Positions 23,315-34,498 of a stretch of DNA of 64,000 bases are shown here, one piece after another (position 1 is the stretch's first letter; every line of letters begins with the position of its first letter). The notes under the pieces were generated by a model, which ran no database searches, was not told where the DNA came from, and worked only from the letters and a program-made list of their open reading frames with translations. Source of the DNA: Zychaea mexicana. Taxonomy: Eukaryota > Mucoromycota > Mucoromycetes > Mucorales > Lichtheimiaceae. Made by a program: the position numbers and the translations under genes. The stretch is from the NCBI RefSeq assembly GCF_025766255.1, contig NW_026516737.1, positions 62,001 to 126,000 on the forward strand. The letters are read 5' to 3'.

Positions 23315-23730
23315 GCACATCCACCGACTCCGTTACTTTAGTCCCGCACGAAGCACTGTAATCGATCCAATGCACAACCTTTTCCTTGGAACAGCCGATC
23401 GCATGGTGCGTATCTGGAGGAGTCATGGCTTACTCACGGATGCTGATGGAGTCAGAGTGCAAGTGATGGCTGATGCACTCGTACTACCACCTGGTGTGTC
23501 ATCATTACAGCGAAAAATCGATCGCAAGTTTGGTTTCATGACGGCCGACGACTGGAAGGCGTGGACACTGGTGTGTTCGCCGTTCGTTTTGAGGGACGTT
23601 CATTACAATATATTTGAGCCATTGGATATTCTTTGTCGACGCATGCCGCCGCCTCTGCAGAAAAACCACCATCTATTACGACATCGACGAAGCAGACCGG
23701 TTGTTTACAAATTTTGTCCATATTTCTGGC

Positions 23731-25149
23731 TAATACTTACTAAACATCTTTTCCACTATGCGATTAATCTGTTTATACGTTACTAATCCATTGTAGACTA
23801 TCGAGCCACATATTGAAGGCTGACGTTAAAATGGTCGACCTCAAAAGTTATATGTATTCTTTATGGGTCACCATCGGCTATAGCCACAGTGTACTATTGA
23901 TTGCTTTATATTGAAATCTATCTTTGTGATTGATTGCTTGAGGATATTACCATAAAATAGAAAAGCTGATTCTTTTGTAGGTTGAGCGACGCATTTAAAC
24001 CTTTACAGAGCATGTCATTGAGAACACTATCCTTATCTATATAATACGCTTTTGGTCATCTTGTTCAGACTTTTTGTGTGCCTAGTGTAAAGATCCACAA
24101 AAGTTGGTTGATTTTACTGAGTAAAAGGTGAGATTCAAAGATCGGGGGTGAACTCAGTCGGCTATGCTTTACACTAATACTAACATCAAGACACTGTTTT
24201 AAAAACACTTGGAGCAGTCCCAGTAAACTCGCTTTTGGAGGAAGTATGTGCAGGTAGCGAAGCGAAGAGTCGAGTATATGAACATCAAGCAAGCTACACA
24301 ATAAAACACTGACCGTGAGCATTTGATTGGCAATGCGAGCATTCAAGAACTGAGTATGAAATTAAGGGTAAGCTATCTTGGGTGCTTCGACACTACGCAC
24401 GCACCGACACTTTTCTCTCTTCCTTTTTCCTTCAACTTCTATTCTTCCCTTTTGTCTCATCGCATACATTTCTTCGAGGTTAGTCTAGAACACAAGTTTC
24501 TCTATTGTTCACCTGTCCCTTTTTGTCCTTCTCTCTTCCTCCTTGTATGTTACAATTCTTTTTTCGTACAATGAAAGCGATGTATCCAGACAGTATACGC
24601 TCCGTTGTTGTTTTTCGCCAACGTCTGCAAAAAAGAAGGTTGTCCAACTGAACCATGGCAAAAAAAAAAGATATCAAAGTCGCTTTTTTTTCTTGCATAT
24701 TCATTGTGTATATGCTCTCTCGGTCTGCGATTGCTACTTCAGTCAAGAAGATGTGGATTCACATTCTTTTGATAGCATCTGTCGGCAGGAAAAAAAAAGA
24801 GGATTGAATGGTGGTGGTAGCAGTAGTAAAGAAGCAGATCAAATGGTTGAATTCTTGGCCTATTACCATCGCTACTACAACTTTTTCTGCTGCTGCAGTT
24901 GCTGTTTGCTGTTACCGACGCTCTTACCGACCATACACGATTTCACCTTTTGTTTTCTTCATGTTGAATTCACCCTCCCTTCCACTACTACTACTGTTGT
25001 TTTTCTCACACGTAACCTTTACATATTCTTCTCATTCCCCTACTACTGCTATTTCTCCTCCTTTTGTACGTTATTTTTTCTTACCGAAAAGTTCCCTCTT
25101 TGTAGATAACTTTCGTACTCAAATTTTACACTTGTTGAAATATTCAATC
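23731..25149. other. Intergenic region and leader of the CPSF6-like gene
   Basis: No transposase similarity after about 23730. A frame at 24543-25109 is Cys/Phe/Thr-rich and arises from pyrimidine-rich leader sequence, so it is not called. The last ~250 bases before 25150 are CT-rich. Confidence 0.4.
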
Positions 25150-27122
25150 ATGTCTGAAGAATTCGATATTTACGGTGACGACACTTATGGTTCCGAGATC
25201 CAGGTAAAAAGAAAACATATAAAAGTGTATTTAATATAAATAACAAACCTCATAATAAAGAAGAGTTTCAAAAAGTTGATGAAGACTAACCCTTTCACTT
25301 TCTTTTAAAAAAAAGTCTGATGATATCTTGGGAGAAATTGTTGGCGAATCGACACCTAGCAGACAAGCTAAACGACGAAAACCAAACCCACAAAACCCGG
25401 AAGATGACTTGTTTGAAGACTTTGGAGAAATTGATAAGGTAAGAGGAAAAAAAAAGGAGTGTTCATTATCGCTGGGAAAGAAGGGGGGTAGGGAAATTTA
25501 AGGGTCTGAGCGCGCACAATTTTCAGAGTTATTTACTTGGATCCATTTTACTTTGAATGTTATGTAGGAGGCAAAAGCTACGACTACTACTGCTAGCTCC
25601 GTCATCCATAATCGAAACGAAAAGCCTTCAACACAATCACCATCCACTACTAATAACTCGCAGACGCTTCCGAAACAAAATGCAGTAGCATCTTCCTCCA
25701 GCACATCTTCTAACATCACAAACACAAATACAGGTAAAATATTATGGTGATGTGTCGAGGATAAGACAAAAAAGGTCTCATGCTCAATTTAACTTCAAAG
25801 CAGATTATGGACATTATCATCACCATAACCAACGTCAACAGACACCACAAAAGATTCCTTCAAGTGTTCAAGCATACAATCGTAGTTTGAGTGACTCGCC
25901 TGTTTCGTCAACAGCATCACGGCGTGAATTACCCGTATCCATGTCAAATCTTCGTGGTATGGTGGGGCATCCAACAACTGGCATTTATATCGGCGAGTTG
26001 GCTTGGGTAAGTTAAAAGATTTCAAAGATGTTTTGTTGTACATTCGCATCTAACGTGTGATATATTATATAGTATGTTACAGATGAAAATGTCAAAGCAC
26101 CACTTGTAGACGGAGGTATCGCTGGAGAACTAAAGGATATGACATTTTTCGAACACAAAGTGAATGGCAAATCTCGAGGGTAAGGCCCGCGTTTTTTCTC
26201 TTGAATATCATTCTCAAACGGACCTAGAAGCTGGGTATGCAAAGGATTTCATTTAGACTAAGTGTAATTACTCTAGTATCTGCTTTTTGGAATTTAATAC
26301 CGCGGAAGCTGCAGCAAAGGCCAAGGATATATACGATAATTGGTAAGCAAGAGTATATGTCATCGAGATACAAAGATAGATGGCTAACTTTTCTTTTACA
26401 TTTAGCGAGATTGATGGCAAAACGCCGAATGTGAGTTTCACTACATCCCAAAACCCGTTTAAGCATATTCCAAAAGGTAAAAATACTTTTTCCCAAAGAC
26501 AAGAAATTATTGAAAAAGCAAATAAAAACTGATGCATCTCGTTTCCACAGAGCCGGTGCCAAAATCACAAAGAGCACCACAACGTGAATCACGAATGAAC
26601 AACAATACCAACACCAGCAATGCAGGACCACAAATGATGAGCGGTGGCTTTAATCCAATGATGGCAGCAGGTGGATTCAACCCGGCCTTTGCCAACATGG
26701 GTGCCAACATGGGTGCTAATATGGGTGCTAATATGGGTGCCAATATGGGAGCGGCCAACATGGGAATGAATCCGTATGGTGGATTTAATCCTATGGCAGC
26801 CGCTGCTGCACGAGGCGGTTTCTACGACAACATGATGGGCATGCCTGGTGGAGGAGGTAACCGTGGTGGTCGAGGAGGCATGCGCGGCGGTGGTGGCCAA
26901 CCGCCATATATGGGCCGCATGGGCGGACGTGGAGGCGCAATGATGGGTGGCGGCATGTCTGGAAACGGAGGTAAAGGCTCACGCATATGACAAATAACTT
27001 GACGTTAATCTCGAAATTTGGCATGTTGAAACTAACGCTTGAGTTGTTGTTTATCAGGGATGTACATCAATCCGGCCTTCTTCGAACAACAACAACAAGG
27101 AGGTGCAGGAAATAATGCGTAA
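25150..27122 (+). CDS. CPSF6/7-like RRM protein (cleavage factor Im large subunit)
   Basis: Nine exons (25150-25203, 25316-25438, 25568-25733, 25804-26006, 26073-26179, 26277-26342, 26406-26476, 26551-26970, 27058-27122) join in frame to 424 residues. The start MSEEFDIYGDD is an acidic N-terminus like that of metazoan CPSF6. A Ser/Thr/Gln-rich linker follows, then one RRM at about residues 172-262, with RNP2-like IYIGELAW and RNP1-like KSRGICFLEF, and the GKTP segment typical of the CFIm68/59 RRM. The C-terminus is Gly/Met-rich with four tandem GANM units (about 26695-26755) and RGG-type repeats (GGRGGMRGGGG). Metazoan CPSF6 has Pro-rich and RS domains there, so this tail is different. Predicted role is in nuclear mRNA 3'-end processing and poly(A)-site choice with a NUDT21-like partner. 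A more general RRM/RGG protein is the alternative. Confidence 0.85.
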
Positions 27123-27139
27123 CTTTTTGTTACACTGGC

Positions 27140-27145
27140 AATAAA
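27140..27145 (+). terminator. Poly(A) signal of the CPSF6-like gene
   Basis: AATAAA lies 18 bases after the stop codon, in an AT-rich 3' region. Confidence 0.4.
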
Positions 27146-28687
27146 CATTGTTGCTTTTTTAACGGAGTTGACCCTTCATACTACACTTCTGCATATCAAA
27201 ACACAAGCGCGCACGGCGCATACATACACTCTTTCATTGTCATGCACATACACACACTTATATACTCAAACGATATGAAGGAATGATGTGGTTTGTTTTG
27301 AGGGAAGAAAACCAGGGAAAAGGGGACTTTATTTCACCTGTTTGTACTTTTTCTCTTCTCCACACACACACTCTCTCTCTTTTCTTTCTTTATTGGTTTC
27401 TGGATACTTTGTTTTTGTTGGATCTCTTGTAAGCTTGATTGTTTTGGCACTCCATTTTGTATTATTCGACATTACCTAGGAGCATTTGTACATGTTGTAT
27501 TTTATCTTCCTTGCTTGTTGTCATCACCATCAAGTGCCTTGTAGTGTATATAGCTTTTCACATACCTCATCTCTCAACGCTAATCGAGTAGGGAATATAC
27601 CGCACGGGATTGAGCTGGACTTACCATTATCAAAGTATATATTCATTACATATATCACATGTATAAGGATAATAAACTCTGGTATTAGATCTTCAAATTG
27701 TTTACATAAGTAGAGAATACTTCAGATCAAAATGGTAACATAATATCCTCTGTTGGCCATTATTGACTGTACTATCAAACCACATTTGACTTGGATGACA
27801 GTTCCCTGATAGGTTTAAGGATCAACCATTATCAGCGAGCCACTTTGTGAATTTTGTGCTGGATATGCGCCTTCTCTGTATAGTTGTACCGCATAATTCC
27901 TTTTGACATTTTCTTCCCGTGCGTTTCACGAGGACTCATCAATCCCTAACGGATAGTACAGTACATTTAGTATCCGTTGTGTGTTGATGCTATAAACAAC
28001 AAAGACAAGCCCCAGTGTGCGACAGCAGCTTACAAGCCGATTTGATAAAAATAACTAGATTAAACTTTTCTTTCATACCCCATCAAAAAGTTTATGGCTA
28101 TAGAATGACAGTTTTTTAATGCAGATTCATGCTTGAACAGCACTTTAAAAAGAGTTGGGTTCGTGTATTGAAGAGTCAGTGGAAGGTAACACCGCGCCCA
28201 GTGGGGCAGTGGAGAAGGCTTTTGTCTAATGCGATTAAAATATACAACAAGTGTACCTTTCTAAACTTAGAGCACGGGCTAATTGCCCAACGTAAAAAGA
28301 TGATTGAGTGGCATTAAATAAGGTACACAGGGCTCTAAATTTAGAAATTTTCAGCGTGTGTGATCATATTGGTAATGGAGAAGTAAACTTCTTGTATTTT
28401 GCATACTGTCTCATATACTGTGCCACATCGTTCATCCAGAAAAAAACAGACGAGGGAGATAACGACAATTCTGTTGTATTGAAAAATCGTCGTAAAGCCG
28501 CTGTTTATCGAATTGTAGTTACATGGCTTTAATAGACACTTATAACCATAGGATATCATGTAGCAAAAGTGGTTATGATTTGTATGTTCTAAATGTGAGG
28601 CATATGTACAGATATAATGACAAAAGCGGGGCATAGTAGTATATAACGAGAGATGTAATAGTAGTTAATGAGAAGGCAGTTGCCATC
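27146..28687. other. Intergenic region upstream of zinc-finger gene 1's 3' end
   Basis: 3' regions of two converging genes. Only short frames without domain similarity (for example 28129-28317). Includes CA- and TC-rich runs around 27195-27390. Confidence 0.4.
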
Positions 28688-31154
28688 TTATAGACATTTC
28701 TGTTTTTTGTAACAACCCTTGCTATGCCTTCGCTCCGAGTCCTTGCGCTTGTAAGTTTTGTTGCACCAGAAGCAGTTGTACACGGGTGGATCAGTCACAT
28801 GCGTCAATCTATGGCGTCCCAAATCCCTAGACCTTGACATGATCTGACCGCACTCTGGACATGCTGCATTTTTCTCGTCTCCGCTATTGCTACTACTGTC
28901 ACCATCGTCAACACTATTGTCTGTTCGCTGCTGCCGCTGCTGCTGGATGGCTGGATGATGGTGATTTTTTGACCCAAATTCTCGCTCAAGCGCAAAGTGG
29001 CTAACATGTATAGGCGCAGGAGCAGTTGATGATAACTTGATGTCTTTGCCTATGAGTCTCTTGTTGCTCCAACCCGATGGATTTGTTGTGCTTTTTGCTC
29101 TTGTAGACCAACGAAGAGGGCGATTTCCGCTTTGAGCGACAGCAGAAACAATGCTAGCAGCAGGAATACTACTGCCACTACTACTGGTCGATGGCTGACG
29201 GTGTTGCTGTTCCCAATCTTGTGTAGTTGATAGTGTAGGCGAAGACATTGACGGTGATTGAGATTGGATTTTGAACAAAGTATTGCTGTCGATGCTATTG
29301 TTACTCGCTTCTGCTGCTAGTCCTACTGTCATACGCTGCTGGGCACATTGAGAAAGCTGTTTTACATCGATAGGCCCTGGAACAGTTACGGAGAAGCTGT
29401 GGTTTTGCGCTAGAATATGTCTTTTGCGCATTTCGGTGAGGTGATCTCGACTAAAATAATAAAGGGCTCCATCAATCGTACTGTCAGGAAAATGTTGAAA
29501 TTGGACAAATTCTGATAGTTCTTGACTGACTGTTCTTGTTTCTCTTGGATGCCTTTTGTTATCGTTGTTGCTGTTGTTGTTCATTTGCCGCTGCTGGTGC
29601 CGCTGCTGGAGGGGTTGGTGAAAATGCGCAGTAGTATTTCCAACAGTACCACCTTCTGCATTGATGATTATGCCTGTTTCGGTAGTAGTGGTAAAGGCTT
29701 CTTGATCACGAGGCTGGGGCAGTTGAATAGTCGAGCTAATTGGTGTTGTTGTTGTTGGTGTGCCAATCACAATAGACGAGGATAACACAGACCGAAGAGG
29801 ATAATTTGCTTGTTGTTGGTGTTGCCAACTGCTCGCCATGGTGATACCATCTTCCCGTGACCCTGTGGGCGACCCAACCGTGCTTTGAGCTGAATCGGGT
29901 GCTACGCGTAGGCTTGGAACAGCAGACTCGTCGCTGTCTCGCTGAGTATCGTCGGTATGTTTAAATGTACCATCACCACTACTGTTGCTACTTTTAGTAC
30001 TGGGAGTAGGTATAGTAGTAGAGGAAGCGTTGCTGTTGCTGTTTATTGGCTGCTGGTTTTTGAGCGTTTCAGGGGCCAGTACGGAAGGTGACACAGGTTG
30101 ATAAAAAGAGTTGTACGACAAAAGCTTTTTTGGATCAAGTTCGTGGGACTCTTTGTTTAGCAACAACAAGGTTTCCGGATTTGTTGTTCCTGCTGCTGCC
30201 ATGTCCATGGCTGGTGCAATGGGAGACTGGTGGTGATATGAAAAGAGCCTACTGCTACTGGAATGCGATGACGGCGAAGAGGATGCTAAATATGATGATA
30301 CGAATGAGTTGCTGTGTGGTATGCTTGTTGTTGGGTATATACAATTGCTGTTATTCCCTTGTGTGGCTGTATGTTGCTGTGAAAGGGTGGGATTGTTGCT
30401 GCCAGCAGGTGTGGTTGTTGCTAATCCCTGAGGACCAGTTTCCGTAGTAGCAGTGAGCTGGGTCGGTGACAATGCGTCATTAACGTTTTGCTGCTGCTGC
30501 TGCCCCTGATCGTATTGTGCTACGAAAGGAGGAAAATGTGCGTTTGGCATTAAAATCTGGGGTTCAACCGGCGCCGATGGCGAGCCACTGTAATAGAGGT
30601 CCGTGTCTGCTGCTGTAAGTGAATGATAACCGCTTTGCAAAAGCTGATCCAGTATGCTTGGGCTTAAAATTGCTGATGGGGAGGACGGGATTGATAGCTC
30701 ATTGTTTTGGGAAGAGCTCGACGAGGTATTGTAGGCTGGTGAAACATTGACACTCATACCTGAAACGTTGTTATTATTGATGAAAGCGCGCGGTTCTTCT
30801 GTTGTAATGATTGAGGCTGTCGTCGGGTTTGTCATCGTAGTGAGTCCTTCCTCTTCGCCCAAATGAGGTACAAGCTCCATAGACGTGGATGTTGTTGTTG
30901 TTGTTGTGGTGGTGGTGGTGGTGGTGGTGGTGCTCGTTGTAAAAGAGTTGTAGTAATTTCGGTTGTTGCCGTCCAAGTTACTATATAATTACATAAAGCT
31001 GTTAATGTTTTCATCGAAATACCCAAATACGTGAGCAAAGAAAGGAGATATGATAAGCTTACGTTGCACCGTCTTTGATGCTGCAAGGAACATAAGAAGA
31101 AGAGTAACGGTTTGAAGAAGCTGTAGCGGGGAATGAGGAAGACATTGTTTGCAT
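28688..31154 (-). CDS. C2H2/C2HC zinc-finger protein 1 (putative transcription factor)
   Basis: Two exons, 31154-31063 and 30980-28688 (82-nt intron), give 794 residues. An in-frame ATG three codons downstream (31145) could also start translation. Nearly all of the protein is low-complexity: a poly-Thr run coded by the ACC/ACA repeat at 30893-30940, and Ser/Asn/Gln/Pro stretches. A possibly folded block lies around the residues ELSEFVQFQHFPDSTIDGAL. The DNA-binding part is at the very C-terminus: CPEC-x12-H-x3-H, then CFWC-x12-H-x3-C, so the second finger ends in Cys (C2HC). Finger helices read RSRDLGRH and KRKDSERRH. It is the first of three same-strand genes with this finger pair. Target genes are unknown. 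Confidence 0.8.
30893..30943. repeat. GTT/GGT trinucleotide run coding poly-Thr
   Basis: Plus strand shows six GTT and eight GGT triplets in a row. On the coding (minus) strand this gives an uninterrupted Thr tract near residue 45 of zinc-finger protein 1. Such tracts vary in length between strains. Confidence 0.7.
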
Positions 31155-33137
31155 GAACGAATCAAAAGAGGATTGCCTCGATCCGACTGTCTGGATTTTG
31201 AGTGCCTCTTTTTATATAAGTGAGAAAGAAAACCTTATTGAGCTGAGCACGAAGATAAGAAAACATAGTCTGTACTATTATTATACTTCTTCACTCCCCC
31301 ACTTCTCCCCTCATTTAATCGTCATATTGTGTAACAAGCATTTCATAGTCCATGTCAAAATTCAGGCTTACGCAGTACAGACTTTGATCAATATTAGCCA
31401 GCTATTTTTTCTAGCATATGCAAAATAATGGTGGCGTATTCGCATATTAGAATCATACACGCGTAAGGTAATTGTATATCGTACAATAATACGTCATTTA
31501 TTGAATAGGAAGAATAAACTTTGCTGTTGCTAGTAACACGTATATCCACAAAGGTGCTTTCCGGGTCGGAAGCTACCGAGCAACGACTTTGGTTGGTTGA
31601 CTTATACACATGTATGACATACTATCAGTAGAACCAGCAGCAGAACTTGAAACACGGCTTGTTATACTCTCTTTTGCCTAAGCTCTATATATGTGTGAGC
31701 GCGCCACTCAGCCAAAGCTCCATTTTCTATCAGCTTGCTACTTTGCCTCATTTTAGACATCTCCTCATACAGGCCAGCTACAGAATTTTTCTTCCGGCAT
31801 TCTAATAATAAGGACCTTTAAGTCTTTGTTCACAGTAATAGTTCATAGTCCTATATTTCTTAATGTTACCGCAGCATCATTTGAGCCATTCTATCACGAC
31901 AATATTTTCTTATTTAAGCTAAACTAGTGCAAGTGATTAGACACGCTCAGAAGAGACCAAACCATTTGATATCAAAACAATAGTAAGATTTGTTCTGGGA
32001 AATAAAGGTCACCAAATCATTGTTTGCCTTTTACGAGTGATTTATTTACTCGGGCTACAGTAGCTTTTGAAACAAATGCTCTGTAGGATATTTACTTTTA
32101 TATAAAAAAACCTTGCCGTATGACGCTAAGCGGGCCGTTGGAACGATATATGCATTATTTCAGTCTGTGCTCTTTCTAGAAATAGACCGTCAAATGCATA
32201 AGGCGAACACCGTTCACTTTTGTCCCTGATTCACGTGTCGAAATCGCTCTTTGCAGACAGGGCTGATCACCAGGTCTCACAGAGAGCAGGGCGGCGGCCA
32301 ATCACCATGTCTTGTTCAAGAGGCGCGCGTAGCGGTTGTATTATCCCTTGGTATCGCGCATTTCTACGCCGTCTTGAAACATTTCACACCATCACTACCA
32401 GACCGGGAATTACGTATGGTAAATTGCTAGCACAACCATCATAGAAATGTCAGCAGGTGCACACACACATACAGCGTATTCTCAGTGTTGATCATAAATG
32501 ATCACTAGAATCGCCCTATTTATCAATATCACCGTGGTCCAAGCTAGCCCACCTCCGCTACTCATCTTTCTCCATCAGTGAATGCACATGGACACATACA
32601 CACACATAGCGCACCCAGCACAGATTGACGTTTATCCCTAAAGTCACGCTGGTGCCAGCTTAAAAAATAGAGTGGATGATGTAGGAAATGAGACCGAGGT
32701 GCAGTAACTGCACCAGCATCAAATTGATAAAACGAAACAATATATTCGGTTTTGGCTTATTGACTGGCCAATGACGTTGGGATGAAAAGAGATGGGTTTG
32801 ATAAGCTTATGTTTAATCATCGGTGAATGCGGGGAGATATGAAGAGAAACACCACTACTAGGAAAATAGAGCACTCACGTGTCATTTGTTGATGGATGTT
32901 GATTATAGATATACGGTACAAACAAAAAGGAAGGGGTGCAGGTAAAAGAGAATAAATCAGGGAAAGACAAATAAGGAAGGTTTAGTTGATATAAGGGATC
33001 TGACTTGTAGTCGCGGAACGTCTATGCGCGCTACGATCATTGATTGTAAAGGGGATAGTACTAATGAGGCTATTGCTGGTGTCACTATTGCTACTACCAA
33101 TGACGCAGTTGCCAGCTGCGGTAATTTCTTCTAGTGC
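31155..33137. other. Intergenic region between zinc-finger genes 1 and 2
   Basis: AT-rich, with CA repeats around 32458-32468 and 32591-32605. Holds the upstream region of gene 1 and the 3' region of gene 2. Short frames only, no domain seen. Confidence 0.4.
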
Positions 33138-34498
33138 TTATGGTAGTGGATCTCCCTTGCAAGCTTTTTCCAGATGACGTTTCAAAGAATCCTTGCGATA
33201 TGCCATTTCTTTATGACAAAACTTGCATATAAGCTTTTTCCCGGAATGCTTTGCAAGTTGATGACGAAGAAAGTCGCGATGTCTTCCGTATTGCTTTTGG
33301 CAAAGGAAGCAATATCCACTTCTTTGGTGGACCGCTGCTGTTGTATTGTCGGCAGTACTACTATTGTCGCTGGCACCAGCCAAGAGCGAGAAGTAGGAGG
33401 AAGAACTATCGATTGCTGAATCTGTTGGGTACTTCTTTGGTGGTGGCAGTGGCAGTCCTTGATTGCTTGTTGATACCCATTCGCGACATTGGACTGAAGG
33501 GTCACGCTCTTCAATCAGTGCGGCGGAGGTTGTCGTAATCTCCTCGTTATCAGCTGCATGAATCTCGTGACGAGCCATAACTGCTTGTAAATCTACGCTT
33601 TCTCCTTCGCCGTCGCTACTACTACTGCCAATCTTTTGCAGGTCCAGAATGTCAACATGGCGCATGCCATTGCTTCCATTAGATACCAATGCCAAATCAG
33701 GGATACTTGCGGGATCACCATCGTCTTGTTTATACCGGTTCAAAGTTGAAGCAGTGTATTGAGGGATCTCCTCGTGTGCCACTTGTTGCAAATGTAACGA
33801 CGGTGGCAGCTGTTCGAGAACGCGGTCTCCAAATGTCGGTTGCTCTTCAGACGATGATATAGCTTCCATGGGAGACATAGTTGTCAAGTAATGGTTACCT
33901 TGACTACACCATGTAAATGTAAAATTCAGCTGCTGCTGCTATGTCATTACACAATACACCAATATTACCTTGAATATGTGTTATCTGGTAACTTTGGATT
34001 GCTATGAGCGTTATTCACTTTTTCCGCTGGTGAAGTAGAAGAACACAGTGATTCGGAGAGATTGTCGTCCAACACTGCTAGTGAAAACTCCATGCTTTGC
34101 GCTGCAGGCCGTGTAGACTGTATTCCATCAGGAAGGGACACCGGTTCTGCCGCAGCAGCATTTCGCGGATATGGGTATGCTTCTGCCGTGGTGAGTGACG
34201 GACGATTTCTGGGGAATTTGCCCGTTGCTAAGACTGTTTGTTGTTCCAAACGCCGTTTGGATGATGATGATGATTCCAACGACGATACTAGTTCTTTTGC
34301 CGCCGCAAGATCCTTCTCGAGCTCTCTGAGCTCTTTGAGAAACTCTTTCCAAAACAAATCATCGAGTTTTTGCCAATCGATTGGTCCTGCCAATCCAAGA
34401 AAGCGTTGAAAGCTTCGTTCTCTGGCACGATTTTGCGCATCAATTATCTCTGCATGAAGGTGGAGTCGACCGTTCGAAGATAAAGTTTGCTTGTGCAT
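33138..34498 (-). CDS. C2H2/C2HC zinc-finger protein 2 (putative transcription factor)
   Basis: Exons 34498-33969 and 33903-33138 (65-nt intron) give 431 residues. The open frame extends a few codons further to a TTG, but the first ATG is at 34498. The N-terminal ~75 residues look helical, with WQKLDDLFWKEFLKELRELE followed by a run that fits a coiled coil, a possible dimerisation element. The middle is acidic and Ser-rich. The C-terminus holds CFLC-x12-H-x4-H and CKFC-x13-H-x4-C, a C2H2 finger followed by a C2HC finger with helices RHRDFLRH and YRKDSLKRH. Same finger pair, strand and one-intron structure as the neighbours, which suggests descent by local duplication. Role inferred only as DNA-binding regulator. 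Confidence 0.8.

Larger units (their letters stand above)
21690..23730 (+). pseudogene. CACTA/Plavaka-like (Tnp2-type) transposase relic
   Basis: Successive blocks match a fungal Tnp2-like DDE transposase in the correct order. An acidic start (~21700) is followed by HPLIYVFAFLVLFQLHYI and a CPTC knuckle on the plus strand (to ~22117). The next part, with CGTLLLKPP, the segment around FSDVYDGAMW and TPRSLMLTLNVDYFAPFDS, is on the minus strand (~22117-22495). The plus strand then resumes with INNLSHTERF, MPGPKEPS, a stop at ~22659, then ACDFPVARKVGEFTS and the LPGTTKLD region. A foreign insertion (22954-23300) interrupts before STVIDPMHNLFLGTADRMV and the DDWKAWTLVCSPF block. A frameshift near 23655 precedes the remaining DIDEADRLFTNF part. 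Stops, the inversion, the insertion and the missing C-terminus show it is dead. No terminal inverted repeats were found. Confidence 0.85.

Noticed and set aside
22971..23426. 151-codon minus-strand frame spanning the LINE insert and transposase relic
   Set aside because: Runs across the insertion boundary in the wrong frame for the LINE protein; chance frame.
24543..25109. 188-codon Cys/Phe/Thr-rich frame before the CPSF6-like gene
   Set aside because: Composition mirrors the CT-rich leader and includes random-looking stretches; no domain.
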